Numbered from the stretch's first letter, positions 42,305 to 51,739 are shown. The stretch is 64,000 nt of DNA from JALYYC01 sp039922495 (GCA_039922495.1 JBDTEO010000006.1:83558-147557); one strand, 5' to 3'. The notes: generated by a model from the sequence alone, not told the origin. Numbers and translations are program-made.

Positions 42305-42547
42305 GTGATTTACGATCCAACTGCCGCGAACTTCGTGATGAACACGCTGCAGCCGGCGAGTTACCTTGGTGTCTCGTCTGATGTCATTGACGACCTGGTC
42401 ACCAAGCATTTGATTCCATTCACTACGGTGGGCGATCGCACCGTCTTATCCAAGGCCGCGCTTGACTACTGGGTCTCCGCCCGGTCGATGGAGAGCCTGC
42501 GCGAAGACCTCCCCAACCTCGGCTTTCAGGGCCGGCGGGCCGGCTGA
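42305..42547 (+). CDS. small helix-turn-helix/excisionase-like protein
   Basis: The 80-aa product has the order SYLGVSSDVIDDLVTKHLIPFTTVGDRTVLSKAALDYWV (key SxLGVSxxxI..LI..VGxRxxxxxxxLxxW), the pattern of HTH-17/excisionase-type winged helices that recognise DNA by helix plus wing. GTG 42305 or ATG 42338 may be the start. Its TGA overlaps the ATG of the DUF5808 gene (TGATG). Close to the tRNA-Glu, so either a regulator or a relic recombination directionality factor. Confidence 0.65.
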   Translation: MIYDPTAANFVMNTLQPASYLGVSSDVIDDLVTKHLIPFTTVGDRTVLSKAALDYWVSARSMESLREDLPNLGFQGRRAG

Positions 42548-42834
42548 TGCTCCGTCCCGGACGCCTGGTTCGCGCTGCGGTCCTCTTTCTCACCCTGGCG
42601 GCGGTCGCCCAGGAGCTCAGCAAGCCGGAGGGCCAGCGAACCTGGCACGGCCGAATTACGGGCGTCCCCTACGACTTCCGTTTCCCAACCTTTAAACGGT
42701 TCCGGGACGCCTACTGGAACCCAGACAACCCCAACATCCTGACCGACCGGGTGGTCGGAATCGGTTGGGCGATCAATTTCGCCCAATTGGTGCCACGGCT
42801 GCGCGAAGGATACGTGCGTCTGGCCGAGCGCTAG
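42547..42834 (+). CDS. DUF5808-like protein
   Basis: The 95-aa protein has a single N-terminal hydrophobic span (LVRAAVLFLTLAAVAQEL) and then GVPYDFRFPTFKRFRDAYWNPDNPNIL and VVGIGWAINFAQLV, the motif set of DUF5808 (YDxRxPT..WNPDxP..GxGWxxNF). Function unknown; membrane-associated. Coupled to the HTH gene. Confidence 0.75.
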   Translation: MLRPGRLVRAAVLFLTLAAVAQELSKPEGQRTWHGRITGVPYDFRFPTFKRFRDAYWNPDNPNILTDRVVGIGWAINFAQLVPRLREGYVRLAER

Positions 42835-42981
42835 AGGGCCGGGGGTGACGGTCCGGTAACGTCCGCTTAAGAACGGTGACAGGCTTTTTGCCACTCGGCG
42901 TTCTACTAGAGTGCCTGCCGACAGCCAGTCCCGTCGCGCCCCTGTCGCCGAGCGCGAATTTCTCGGGCACGGAGCTCCCGC

Positions 42982-44835
42982 TTGAGCGGTATCCAGAGCT
43001 TTCTGACGCCTTACAGCCACCTCATCTTTGCCAACCGCGACAAGGTGATCGTGGCGCTCGCCCTCGTGCTTGGCTGGACCGTGATCCAGCTGCTCGTTGC
43101 TCGCTGGCGCACTGAGCGGCTCGAACGTGACCTGAACACGGCGCGGTCCGCGCACTCGACGTCCGGGGCGCGGCCACGACACCTTCCGGCGCAGCTGGCT
43201 GAGGAGGCTCCGACCGAGTCGGGCGGTCTCCCGCCGGTCAAGGGTGGGCGGTCCTATGCCCGTAACCTCGGTTCAGCGCTGCAAAAGGCCGGCATGCCGG
43301 CCGGTCCGAACCTTTACTCCCCGCCGGTCCCGCAAGGCTGGAACCCGAACACCGGGAATGGCCAGCCCAACCCGGCTCAGGCGCCGATGCAACCGCCGAC
43401 CTATGCTCCCTCGCCCGCTCCCTGGGGCGCGCCACCGGCACAGCCAGCGCCCTGGGCGTATCCCGCTGGGGCCAACCGTCCCCCGTTTCCGGCGCAACCG
43501 AGCGGTCCGATGCCGGTGCCGTACGCCACACAACCGCAGAGTCCCCCGCAAGCCAATCCGAGCCAACTGATCCCGCCGGCCTATCCGCCCGCGCCGGGCC
43601 CTTTCCCGCAGCAATTCCCCGCCGGCCAAAGTGCCGAGCAGCCCCGCCCGCCGGCACCGGTCCAGCCGCCCGCGGCGCCGACCGTCCCTTCAGTTGCCGA
43701 CCTGCCCGCGGACGATGCCGGCGGAAAGGAAGCGGGACGCCGTGGCAAACCGAAGCGCCGGCGGTTCAGCCTCTCGGTCCTCGACAACCTCGAGAAGATG
43801 GTGCAGCCAAAGTCGGCCGAGCCCAGCCAGACCCCGGTCGCCGAGATCGCGGCCTCCGCGGTCGTCCCACCGGCGGTCGTGTCGGCCCCGGCCCCAATCG
43901 AGACCCCAACCCGGTTCGAGCCTGCCGCACCGGCGCAGGCGGACCTGGAGACCGAAACGGTCGACGCCGACCCGCAGCCCGATCCGACGCCCGAGCCGGA
44001 GCCGGAGCCGGCCTACGCCGCCCCTGCATCGCGGTCCTCACGACCGGACATGCGCTCGATGCTGTTCGGCGAGGAGCCGGAGCCGGTCGAGCCCGAGATC
44101 CTGGCAGAAGCCCCGGTCGTCGCTGAGGTCAGTGAGCCTGCGGAAGAGGTCGCCAGTTCCTACGCGCCCGAGAGGACCAACCGGTGGGCGCAGCCCGAGT
44201 CGGAACCAGAACCGGAACCGGTCGCCGTTGTCGAGGAGGCTCAGGTTGAACCCGAGGCTGAGCCGGAGCCCGAGCCGGTCGTCGAGGTGGTTGCCGAGGC
44301 ACCGGCAGCGGAGCCCGAGCTCGAGGCTGCCGGGATGGCGGTCGACGACGCACCCGCTCCCGAGCCCATTGACAGCGCCGAGACCACCGAGAGCGTCGAG
44401 TCTGCACCGGCCGAGCCGGCGGAGGACGCCGCACCGACAGCCGGTGGTGCGGGCGTGGTGGTGATCATCGAAGACGACAAGGTGGCCGCCGAGTACTATG
44501 CGACCCTTTTCAGGGGCAACGGCTACCAGGTGGACGTCGCCAACGACGGCGTGTCCGGGGTCGATCTCTGCGTCCGCGTTCAACCACAGGTGATCCTGCT
44601 CGACGTCATGATGCCGCGTCAGAACGGCATCCTGGTACTGCAGACGTTGCGTGCCTCCGACGAGACGCGCAACACGCCGGTGGTCGTGATGTCGAACTTC
44701 AGCGAACCAACCCTGATCAAACGGGCGCTGCAACTGGGCGCGCTCGAGTACGTCATCAAGACACAGGTCGAAGGCGCCGCACTGCTGACGGCCATCCCCC
44801 ACTGGATCAACCGGGAAAAGGCCTTCGCGGCCTGA
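42982..44835 (+). CDS. membrane-anchored response regulator with long Pro/Glu-rich linker
   Basis: The 617-aa protein has one membrane span (VIVALALVLGWTVIQLLV, about residues 21-38), a Pro/Gln/Ala-rich segment (about 95-240), a basic patch (KRRRFSLSVLDNLEKM near 258), a Glu/Pro/Ala-rich acidic segment (about 280-485) and a C-terminal receiver domain (about 490-612) with IIEDDK, the phosphoacceptor Asp in VILLDVMMPRQNG near 537, VVVMSNF and the Lys in YVIKTQ near 592. A receiver held at the membrane by a flexible 450-residue tether is unusual; similar Pro/Glu linkers occur in scaffold and cell-pole proteins. TTG start with GGAG 7 bases upstream. No kinase is encoded nearby. Confidence 0.8.
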   Translation: MSGIQSFLTPYSHLIFANRDKVIVALALVLGWTVIQLLVARWRTERLERDLNTARSAHSTSGARPRHLPAQLAEEAPTESGGLPPVKGGRSYARNLGSALQKAGMPAGPNLYSPPVPQGWNPNTGNGQPNPAQAPMQPPTYAPSPAPWGAPPAQPAPWAYPAGANRPPFPAQPSGPMPVPYATQPQSPPQANPSQLIPPAYPPAPGPFPQQFPAGQSAEQPRPPAPVQPPAAPTVPSVADLPADDAGGKEAGRRGKPKRRRFSLSVLDNLEKMVQPKSAEPSQTPVAEIAASAVVPPAVVSAPAPIETPTRFEPAAPAQADLETETVDADPQPDPTPEPEPEPAYAAPASRSSRPDMRSMLFGEEPEPVEPEILAEAPVVAEVSEPAEEVASSYAPERTNRWAQPESEPEPEPVAVVEEAQVEPEAEPEPEPVVEVVAEAPAAEPELEAAGMAVDDAPAPEPIDSAETTESVESAPAEPAEDAAPTAGGAGVVVIIEDDKVAAEYYATLFRGNGYQVDVANDGVSGVDLCVRVQPQVILLDVMMPRQNGILVLQTLRASDETRNTPVVVMSNFSEPTLIKRALQLGALEYVIKTQVEGAALLTAIPHWINREKAFAA

Positions 44836-44845
44836 CCGCGACGGC

Positions 44846-47560
44846 CTAGTCCAACCGCCCCCCGTGCCGGATCCGCAGCGTGGCGATCTCCCACTGTCGG
44901 AACGGTAGACGCAGGATTCCGTTCTCGGACCGAAGACTGGCCTGCACGGCGCCGCCCAGGTCTAGCCGGTGAACCTCCAGCGGGGACCGTCTGATCCGGA
45001 CGATCGCAGCCTGTTGGCGATCCGACGCATTCAACAATCGCAGGTCGTAGCCATCGGCATGCGGGATACAGGCGATCATCTGGATGGAGGCCGGTTCGAG
45101 CTCGATCGACGGCCCTGACCCCGAAATCGGGTCGCCGGCGCCAAGCATCAACGGAAGCAGCGCGATGTCAGCCGCGCGCCAGACCGCCGCCGCCTCCCAA
45201 TTGCCTCGGTGAAACAGCAGGCTGTACCGGTAGTGGTTCGCTCCGAGCACCTGGGCCCCTGGGGTCTTCATCGGGGGGCCGGCGTGCCCGGTGCGGGTGC
45301 CCAGGTCATCGCGCGAGAGCCAGCCGACGGCTCGCAACAAGGTCAGGGCCAGTTCCGAGGTCGGGCCGGGGATGACCTCGTACTCGTGCAGGCCGTGGGT
45401 GATCAGGGCGACCCCGCCTCGGTCGCCCGAAACATCGACAAAGGATCGCATCGGGTAGGTCGGGAGCTCCACCTCGGGGGCGCCCGGGTCACGCCTGGCC
45501 AGGATGGCGGGGCGCCGGGTGACGTGGTAGGGCGTATCAGCGTAGGAGTCGGTGACCGCGAAGGGCACGGGAAAGTGGGCGCGCAGGCGGTGATCGCGCG
45601 CTGGATTCTCGACCCTCATCGTGATGTCGACCCGGGGGCAATCCCGCTCGAGGCTGACGATCAACGAGACGGTGAGCGCCACGTCGCGGCGATCGGGCTG
45701 GCGTCGATCGGGCTGGAGCCCGGCTGGGACGAGGCACTGCACGGTGGTTTCCAGCGAGGCGCGCAGCGGTCCGTCTTCGCGCAGCGTCGGCACGGCCACG
45801 CCGGTGACCGGCCCGCGCGTCCGATCCGATACCGGCGGGGAAAAGTTGTACTCGTCCCCGGCATCCCCCTCGTCGACAAGCCGGTTCAGGCCGGCATAGG
45901 TGAGGCCGGTGGCCTTGTGCTCGACGGTGAGCGTGCCATCGGGGCCCAGCTGGCATCGGAGCAGGCCGTTCTCGATCTGGTGACCGGCGCCACGCGCCGG
46001 CTCGACATCCGCCCTCCCGGGCGCCGGCGTCAGCGCCGCCACCGAAAGGCCGTCGATCAGCGGCGTTTCGATCAGGACGCGATGGGATGGATGACGGTGG
46101 ATCGCCAGGGCGATCGCCTCCGTACCCGGCTGATTGGCGAGCCGCTCGATCTCGAGCCTCGACGCCGCCAGGTCGATGCTCGTGCCGCCGCGCCGGGTAT
46201 CGACGGCAACCCGGACCGTGTCCCCGTCGCGCGTCACCGCGACCGCCTGGATTGCGTCGCCCGCGAGGTGGCGCTCGTCGAGCACCGCATGCACCCGGCC
46301 GACTTCTTCCGCGGGAACGCGGAGGTGTACCGGTTCCGTCTCGGGCGGTTGGGGCAAGGGCTGCGTGCCCGGTGGCACCGCCTCGATGTCCAACTCGACC
46401 AGCCCGCGGCGAGGAAAGGCGCTCGGGTTCCACACCTGGCTGCCGCCGGCGAGACGCGGGAGGCAGCGGGCGGTCACGGCGTCGGAAATTTGCACGGCGG
46501 CGGCACTTCGGAGGCGGGCCTCGTCCGCGACGGCGTCGATGCCCGAGCCACACGCGGTGTCGTGCGCCGCGTTTTGCAACACCAGCGTCCATGCCTGATC
46601 CAACAGCCCGGCGGAGTCCAGGGCGGTGAGCGCAGCCAGGGGTTCGGCCACACGCTCGAGCCGCAGGCTCGCGTGGAAGTACCGTTGCTTGTCTGGGATG
46701 CGGACCGACAGCGTTCCCATCAAGACGTTGGCGCGGGCCGAGGATCGAAGCTCACCGCACCACCGCGGCCAGTCCCCGCCGGTCAGCGTGCGCAGGTACT
46801 CCCCGAGTCCCGTCATGCGCAGCCTGGTCCGACCAGGCTGGTCGTTAGCGGCGCGGATCGCCGCGGTCAGGGCACGTTGGGGAAGGACATGGTCGTTGCC
46901 GTTCATCAGGAGGACATCGCTTGTCGGCTTGAAGGGGGCCATCGCCCTGATGGCCGCGTCGATGCGGGCCGCGAGCGCGGCGGGTTCGGTCGGGAGATCC
47001 ACGCCATGGGAGTACGAATTGCCCATGTAGGCGGTCAGGATCTCGCTTCCATCCGGACCCTGCCAGGCAAAGGCCACCCGGTCGATCGCCAGGGGAACAC
47101 CTCGCCAGACGAGCGCGTGGTCGAAGCCGAATTGCCGGTAGATTTGCGGCATCTGCGCCGCGTGGCCGAACGAGTCCGGCAGGTAGCCTGCGTGCAGCGC
47201 ACGGCCGTGGCGCTCCGCCGATGCCAGCCCCCGCTGCAGGTTACGGACCAGGGTCTCGCCGCTCACCAGGAACTCATCCGGCAGGGTGTACCACGGCCCA
47301 ACCTCGATTCGGCCCTCGCGGATGGCGCGATCGAGCCGCGGCTCCGCCTCAGGGCGAACCGCCAGGTAGTCATCGATCACCACCGTCTGCCCGTCCATCA
47401 GGAATCGAAACTCGGGATCGGCCTCGGTCAGCGTCAGCAGCTCGTCCCAGAGATCCACCAACTGCGCCCGAAAGGTCTGAAACGGCGCGTACCACTCGCG
47501 GTCCCAGTGGGTGTGCGGGACGATATAGACCGTCCGTTGCCTCTCGTCTCCGTGCGGCAC
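44846..47560 (-). CDS. alpha-mannosidase, GH38 family
   Basis: A zinc-dependent retaining alpha-mannosidase of 904 aa. Near the N-terminus PHTHWDREWY supplies two zinc ligands, MDGQTVVIDDYL follows near residue 62, and YLPDSFGHAAQMPQI near 128 carries the nucleophile-bearing DSFGH region (the Asp lies one turn away in family structures). Later HDTACGSGID and the C-terminal beta-rich domains complete the family layout. No signal peptide, so it works on imported or intracellular mannosides. GTG 47560 is the likely start; the frame stays open upstream without similarity. Fits with the GH130 cluster although 5 kb away. Confidence 0.9.
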   Translation of the reverse strand: MPHGDERQRTVYIVPHTHWDREWYAPFQTFRAQLVDLWDELLTLTEADPEFRFLMDGQTVVIDDYLAVRPEAEPRLDRAIREGRIEVGPWYTLPDEFLVSGETLVRNLQRGLASAERHGRALHAGYLPDSFGHAAQMPQIYRQFGFDHALVWRGVPLAIDRVAFAWQGPDGSEILTAYMGNSYSHGVDLPTEPAALAARIDAAIRAMAPFKPTSDVLLMNGNDHVLPQRALTAAIRAANDQPGRTRLRMTGLGEYLRTLTGGDWPRWCGELRSSARANVLMGTLSVRIPDKQRYFHASLRLERVAEPLAALTALDSAGLLDQAWTLVLQNAAHDTACGSGIDAVADEARLRSAAAVQISDAVTARCLPRLAGGSQVWNPSAFPRRGLVELDIEAVPPGTQPLPQPPETEPVHLRVPAEEVGRVHAVLDERHLAGDAIQAVAVTRDGDTVRVAVDTRRGGTSIDLAASRLEIERLANQPGTEAIALAIHRHPSHRVLIETPLIDGLSVAALTPAPGRADVEPARGAGHQIENGLLRCQLGPDGTLTVEHKATGLTYAGLNRLVDEGDAGDEYNFSPPVSDRTRGPVTGVAVPTLREDGPLRASLETTVQCLVPAGLQPDRRQPDRRDVALTVSLIVSLERDCPRVDITMRVENPARDHRLRAHFPVPFAVTDSYADTPYHVTRRPAILARRDPGAPEVELPTYPMRSFVDVSGDRGGVALITHGLHEYEVIPGPTSELALTLLRAVGWLSRDDLGTRTGHAGPPMKTPGAQVLGANHYRYSLLFHRGNWEAAAVWRAADIALLPLMLGAGDPISGSGPSIELEPASIQMIACIPHADGYDLRLLNASDRQQAAIVRIRRSPLEVHRLDLGGAVQASLRSENGILRLPFRQWEIATLRIRHGGRLD

Positions 47561-47618
47561 GCCTTGATTGTGCCGGAGCGAGACGGAGGGAACCAACCGG
47601 TTCCCTCCCGTTATCGCG

Positions 47619-49190
47619 TTAGAGCCCGCTATGCCACTTGGTGGATCCGATGACGTGGACCCAGGTGAGCCCGCTGTTGATGTCGATCGGATCGCCGTTG
47701 GCGTCGAGATAGACGGCCGGCACGTTCGGATCGGGGTGGTGCCAGGTCGCGTGGATGACCACGCCATCGCTGTAGATGTCCGCCTTACCATCCCCGGTCA
47801 GCTCGTAGGCCTCGGTGTGGTAGCCGTGGAAGGCGTTCGCCGGGTTCATGTCCAGGAAAGAAGTGACGTATTCAACGATCACGGTCTTCGCGTGCACCCG
47901 CCCGGTGCCGACGTTCATGAACGGGGCACCGTCCTGCGTCTTGAGGTACTCCTTGGAGGCCGGGTCGTACTGCCACGAGGCGCCATGATCGGGGACCGAA
48001 AAACTGGTCGCCGGGTCGCCGGTCGCGGCCGCGTCCGGATGCTTGGGGGCGATATCGTAGACCGGTGCAGGCAAACCGTTCTTGATCGTAAACGCCGTCA
48101 CGTTGGCGCCGTTCATCATTACGTTGTGCGGCGCAAAGCGGGTCGCATTGTCGCGGAAGAAGACGTTGCCGGCACCGTGGCTGTAGTCGTTGACGAGGTT
48201 CGGGTGCTTCCACACCATTCCGAGGATGTAGTCATTGGCGCCGGAGCAGTAGATCATCCCCTTGTACATCAGCACCAGCCGGATCGTGATCAGGCGGCAG
48301 CTGCGGACCGGGCCGACGAGGCTCGGCAGCGGATGCCAGTACAGCACGCTCAACCGCGGGATCGAACCTTCGCTGATGTACTCGTAAATCATGTCGGCCT
48401 GCTGCATCCCGGCCTGTGGGCGCGCGTCGGTGCTGTTCTCGATCTGGATGATGGTCGGCGCGCCGGAGCCGATCTTTGCCGGATCCCCTTGGGAAGGGAC
48501 CTGGATCACCGTGGTGAAGCTCAATTTCCAGTCGGCGGCAAGAGGATCCTCTTTGCGATTCACCGCTGCCTGGGGGATCCCAAGCTGGTACTGGCGGCTC
48601 GGGCCCAGCTTCAGGTCGAGGGTCGCCGTCTTGCCGTCCGACGACCAGGTGACCTTCTTCGCATCGAAGGCCTTGCCGTTGAGCAGGATCGGCGTCTTCG
48701 CGCCGTCCATCGGCTGGACGAAATCAACTTTCACGGTGCCGGTCGGATGCAGCGCCTGCTGGCCATCGGTCACGGCCTTGTCGTCCACCTTGACGTCCGC
48801 GATGGAGGGCGCGGCCTCGGTCTTGAAGCTGAATCCGCTGGTCACCTCGCCGCGGCCCGATGACGACTTGGCGCCCTTGAGACTGACGTGGTAGGCGGTA
48901 CTCGGTTGCATCGCGGGTCGGAACTGGAACTCGCGCGGGCTGATGGCCTTGAAGGCGACCATGACCTTGGGGCTGATGGCAAAGCTCCGTTGGACGGAAT
49001 CGCCACCCATGTCCTGGTTGAACCGCAGATCGATGGCGGCCGTGCGAGGGACCGCCTGGTCGCCGTCGCTGACGTTGGCGCTCACCTCGAGCGGGGTGGT
49101 CAGGATGCGAATGACAACGACCGCGGCCACCAGGACGATTGCGATCGGCGCGAGCCACCAGCGTTCACGAAGCGTTTGTCTCCAGGTCAT
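47619..49190 (-). CDS. Ig-like/DUF3048 membrane-anchored protein, copy 2
   Basis: The 523-aa protein has one N-terminal span (WLAPIAIVLVAAVVVIRIL), two SbsA-type Ig-like modules (about residues 36-125 and 126-235; each with the RFNQDM or VDFVQPMDGAK strand and a KSSSGRGEVTSGFSFKT-like end), then a DUF3048 region (about 245-380: IIQIENSTDARPQAGMQQADMIYEYISEG, LVGPVRSCRL) and its C-terminal partner ending LTWVHVIGSTKWHSGL. Relatives (YerB-like) are extracytoplasmic proteins of unknown role. The start overlaps the stop of the preceding paralogue by 4 bp; the two are a tandem duplicate pair. Confidence 0.88.
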   Translation of the reverse strand: MTWRQTLRERWWLAPIAIVLVAAVVVIRILTTPLEVSANVSDGDQAVPRTAAIDLRFNQDMGGDSVQRSFAISPKVMVAFKAISPREFQFRPAMQPSTAYHVSLKGAKSSSGRGEVTSGFSFKTEAAPSIADVKVDDKAVTDGQQALHPTGTVKVDFVQPMDGAKTPILLNGKAFDAKKVTWSSDGKTATLDLKLGPSRQYQLGIPQAAVNRKEDPLAADWKLSFTTVIQVPSQGDPAKIGSGAPTIIQIENSTDARPQAGMQQADMIYEYISEGSIPRLSVLYWHPLPSLVGPVRSCRLITIRLVLMYKGMIYCSGANDYILGMVWKHPNLVNDYSHGAGNVFFRDNATRFAPHNVMMNGANVTAFTIKNGLPAPVYDIAPKHPDAAATGDPATSFSVPDHGASWQYDPASKEYLKTQDGAPFMNVGTGRVHAKTVIVEYVTSFLDMNPANAFHGYHTEAYELTGDGKADIYSDGVVIHATWHHPDPNVPAVYLDANGDPIDINSGLTWVHVIGSTKWHSGL

Positions 49191-50776
49191 TGATCACTCC
49201 CTATCACATGCACCCAGGTCAACCCCGTGTTCAGGTCGATGGGGTTGCCGTCGGCGCCGTAGTAAACCACCGGCAAGTCCCGGTTTGGATGTCGCCAGGT
49301 CGCGTGGATCATCCCGCCGTCAGAGTAGATGTCCGCTGTGCCTTCCCCTGCCAGCTCGTAGTACTCGGTGTTGTAGTCGCGGTGCACGCCGGTGTTTGCC
49401 GGGTTCCTATCGATGTAGGACGTGACGTGCTCGATGATGAGGTTCTTGGCGTGGATCTGTCCCGTCCCAACGTTGCCGAACGGCGCGCCATCCTGCCATT
49501 TGAGGTACTCATGCGAGTTGGCATCATAGCGCCAGGTCGCGTTGTGCTGGGCGATGTAGACGGTGGTGCCCGGCGTGGCTCCGGGCAATGGCACGTCGGG
49601 ATGGGCCGGCGCGATGTCGTAATTCAGGGCCGGCAGGTTGGCCTGGGCGGTATGTGAAGCGATCTGGTCCGGCCGGGCGATCACGTTATGGGGCGCGACG
49701 CGATCACCGGCACGGTACATGAAGGCGAACATGTACGCGTAGTCGTAGACGACGTTGGGCCACTTCCAGACCTGGCCGAGCACGTAGTCGTTGGCGCCGG
49801 AGCAGTAGATCATGCCGCGGTACATCTGCTCGAGCTGGACGGTGATCAGCCGACAGCTGCGGACTGGGCCAAGCAAGCTGGACGGCGGATGCCAGTAGAT
49901 CGCGGACAGCCGCGGGATCCCGAACTCGCTGATGTACTCGTAGACCATGTCGGCCTGCTGCATCCCGGTTTGCGGCCGCACCGTGGGTTGGGTGCTGTTC
50001 TCGATCTGGATGATGATCGGACCACCGTTCCCGATCCGGCTCGTCGAACCGGCCGACGGGACCTGGGTCATCGCCGAAAACGACAGGGTCCAGTCCGCGA
50101 TCGCCTGGTCGTGCCGACGGTTCGCCGCGCTCTTCGGGATCGTGACCGCATGGCTGCGGCTGTGGGCCAGGGTCAGGTCCGTGCTCGCGGCGGTTCCCGC
50201 CGCGTCCCAGACGATCATCTTCGGGTCGAGCGCCCTGGTGTCGAGCAGGATCGAGGTCGACGCCGGATCCATCGCCTGCGAGAAGGTCACCTTGAGCTTT
50301 CCGCGCAGGGGCACCGCGGGCTCGCCCTCCAAGAGGGGCGCGTCGTTGAAGGTTGCGGCGGTCACCTTCGGCGCGGGCTCCGTTTTGAAGGCGATGCCGT
50401 AGGCGGAACTTCCCAATCCCATGGCTTTGTGGACCCCGCTGAGCGTCAGGTGGTAGGCGGTGTCCGGCTGGAGCCAGGGTTTGACCTCGAAAGTCCGCGC
50501 GTCGTGCGCCACGACGGTCGCGATGGTCAACGGCGTGATCCGCATCCCAGACTCCACGGAGGCGGCGTCCACGTCCTGGTTGAAGCGCAACACAATCGTG
50601 GCGGTCCGGACGATGGTCTTGCTGCCGTCGCCGACGCTAGCGGTGACGTTGAGCGGCGCACTCAGGACTTTGAAGGCAAGGGCCCCGGCCAGCAGGAGCA
50701 GAACGATAGGTAGGATCCACCAGCGCCGTCGGACCAGCGATCCGAAATTGCGCGCGGGCGTGGCAGAGGCGAGCAT
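49187..50776 (-). CDS. Ig-like/DUF3048 membrane-anchored protein, copy 1
   Basis: The 529-aa protein has the same order as its neighbour: membrane span (WWILPIVLLLLAGALAFKVL), two Ig-like modules, the DUF3048 core (IIQIENSTQPTVRPQTGMQQ, IYWHPPSSLLGPVRSCRLI) and the C-terminal module ending LTWVHVIGSDQ. Conserved blocks are nearly identical to copy 2, while the Ig-like modules have diverged, so the duplication is old. ATG 50776 has GAGGAA seven bases upstream; an upstream alternative start adds ten residues. Confidence 0.88.
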   Translation of the reverse strand: MLASATPARNFGSLVRRRWWILPIVLLLLAGALAFKVLSAPLNVTASVGDGSKTIVRTATIVLRFNQDVDAASVESGMRITPLTIATVVAHDARTFEVKPWLQPDTAYHLTLSGVHKAMGLGSSAYGIAFKTEPAPKVTAATFNDAPLLEGEPAVPLRGKLKVTFSQAMDPASTSILLDTRALDPKMIVWDAAGTAASTDLTLAHSRSHAVTIPKSAANRRHDQAIADWTLSFSAMTQVPSAGSTSRIGNGGPIIIQIENSTQPTVRPQTGMQQADMVYEYISEFGIPRLSAIYWHPPSSLLGPVRSCRLITVQLEQMYRGMIYCSGANDYVLGQVWKWPNVVYDYAYMFAFMYRAGDRVAPHNVIARPDQIASHTAQANLPALNYDIAPAHPDVPLPGATPGTTVYIAQHNATWRYDANSHEYLKWQDGAPFGNVGTGQIHAKNLIIEHVTSYIDRNPANTGVHRDYNTEYYELAGEGTADIYSDGGMIHATWRHPNRDLPVVYYGADGNPIDLNTGLTWVHVIGSDQ

Positions 50777-50904
50777 CAGGAATTCCTCACAGTCGACCGG
50801 CCGCACAGATTAGCTGAGCCGGGGCCGGGAGTCAATTCAGCCGGCTATCAGATTGTTGAGCCCGCTAGCGGTTGATTTTGGGTTGCGGCGATCGTCGCCG
50901 GCGG

Positions 50905-51216
50905 TCAGGCCACCATCAGGCGCGGCAGCAGCAACTGCTGCACGTCGAACAGGACATCGAGGACCCGGACCGGATCCCGGGTCACGTTGCGATTGAGAGC
51001 GCGCAGCAACTTGCGGCTGAGCGGGCGTACGAAGCGGACGATCTGGTCCATCAGGGCAGCGGGAACTTCGCCGCGCCGTTTTTCGATCAGATCTTCGACA
51101 CAGAGGAGGAACTCGTCCACCTTCCGAACATCGGCCCGGCGTCGTAGCTCCAGGTCACGCCGGTCGGCGGCCGCCTGGAATTCGCGATGAATCTCGTCGA
51201 TGGCGTCACTTAGCAT
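50905..51216 (-). CDS. helical hypothetical protein (103 aa)
   Basis: A soluble, highly charged, all-helical product (MLSDAIDEIHREFQAAADRR to VLFDVQQLLLPRLMVA) with no motif recognised. GGGAG ribosome site precedes the ATG. Its upstream gap carries a TTGACA box and an ACTGTTACATA motif also found near two of the MerR genes, so it may be part of that regulon. Confidence 0.6.
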   Translation of the reverse strand: MLSDAIDEIHREFQAAADRRDLELRRRADVRKVDEFLLCVEDLIEKRRGEVPAALMDQIVRFVRPLSRKLLRALNRNVTRDPVRVLDVLFDVQQLLLPRLMVA

Positions 51217-51279
51217 TGAAACGCTCCCTCCGCTTTGCCTGTTTCCCGGTTTCCCTCAGGGACAAAACCTGATATGGAA

Positions 51280-51307
51280 ACTGTTACATAGTCCGTAAGG
51301 CGTGTCA
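51280..51307 (-). promoter_or_regulatory. promoter/operator candidate upstream of the 103-aa gene
   Basis: Minus strand TTGACA at 51305-51300 followed by a 16-bp spacer and TAACAG; overlapping it is ACTGTTACATA (plus 51280-51290), similar to ACTGTAACA at 54442 and TAGTTACATTA at 51726. A shared operator is suggested by resemblance only. Confidence 0.35.
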
Positions 51308-51331
51308 AGGGTTGGACAAATAGTGGCCCGG

Positions 51332-51688
51332 TCAGGCGATGACACCGTTCCCGGACACTTCCTGCAAGGTGTCCAGCTCGGGGACCCGGTTCAGGTCGAG
51401 GCCCTGATCGGCGAGCGACTGCAGCAGGCGGAGCACGTACTTGACGCCGGCCAGGTTGACCCCTTTCTGCCGGGTGAGGAACTGGATGACCCGCACGCGC
51501 CGGATGTCGTCCTCAGAATAGCGCCGGCGGTTCGTGGCCGTCCGCTGCGGCTTGATCAAGTTTTCGCTCTCGTAGATCATGAGCGTGCGCGGGTGCAGGC
51601 TCAGGATCTCGCTTGCAATACTCGGCGTGAAAACTGCCCGGCCCGGCGAGATCGCCGGAGCGCGTTTGCGTTTACCCAACCTACTCAC
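51332..51688 (-). CDS. HspR-like MerR-family regulator (paralogue 1)
   Basis: The 118-aa protein has the MerR winged helix with the HspR-type wording SIASEILSLHPRTLMIYESENLIKPQRTATNRRRYSEDDIRRV (about residues 24-70) and the tail GVNLAGVKYVLRLLQ typical of HspR. HspR represses chaperone genes via inverted repeats. GTG 51688 is chosen. It is divergent from otsA; the 114-bp gap carries a perfect inverted repeat. Confidence 0.85.
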   Translation of the reverse strand: MSRLGKRKRAPAISPGRAVFTPSIASEILSLHPRTLMIYESENLIKPQRTATNRRRYSEDDIRRVRVIQFLTRQKGVNLAGVKYVLRLLQSLADQGLDLNRVPELDTLQEVSGNGVIA

Positions 51689-51722
51689 CCCAGCAGGCGC
51701 CAAGTCGCGCGCTGCATATTGA

Positions 51723-51739
51723 TGATAGTTACATTATCA
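51723..51739. promoter_or_regulatory. HAIR-like inverted repeat between MerR gene and otsA
   Basis: TGATA-GTTACAT-TATCA is a perfect 5-bp inverted repeat with a 7-nt spacer, lying in an AT-rich patch of the gap between divergent genes. HspR operators (HAIR) also have a 7-nt spacer, although with different arms. Good candidate for autoregulation and control of otsA. Confidence 0.5.

Noticed and set aside
45209..47653. An 814-codon plus-strand open frame opposite the GH38 gene
   Set aside because: It mirrors the high-GC codon pattern of the real gene, lacks any motif, and is Arg/Gly/His-rich. GH38 motifs on the minus strand are decisive.
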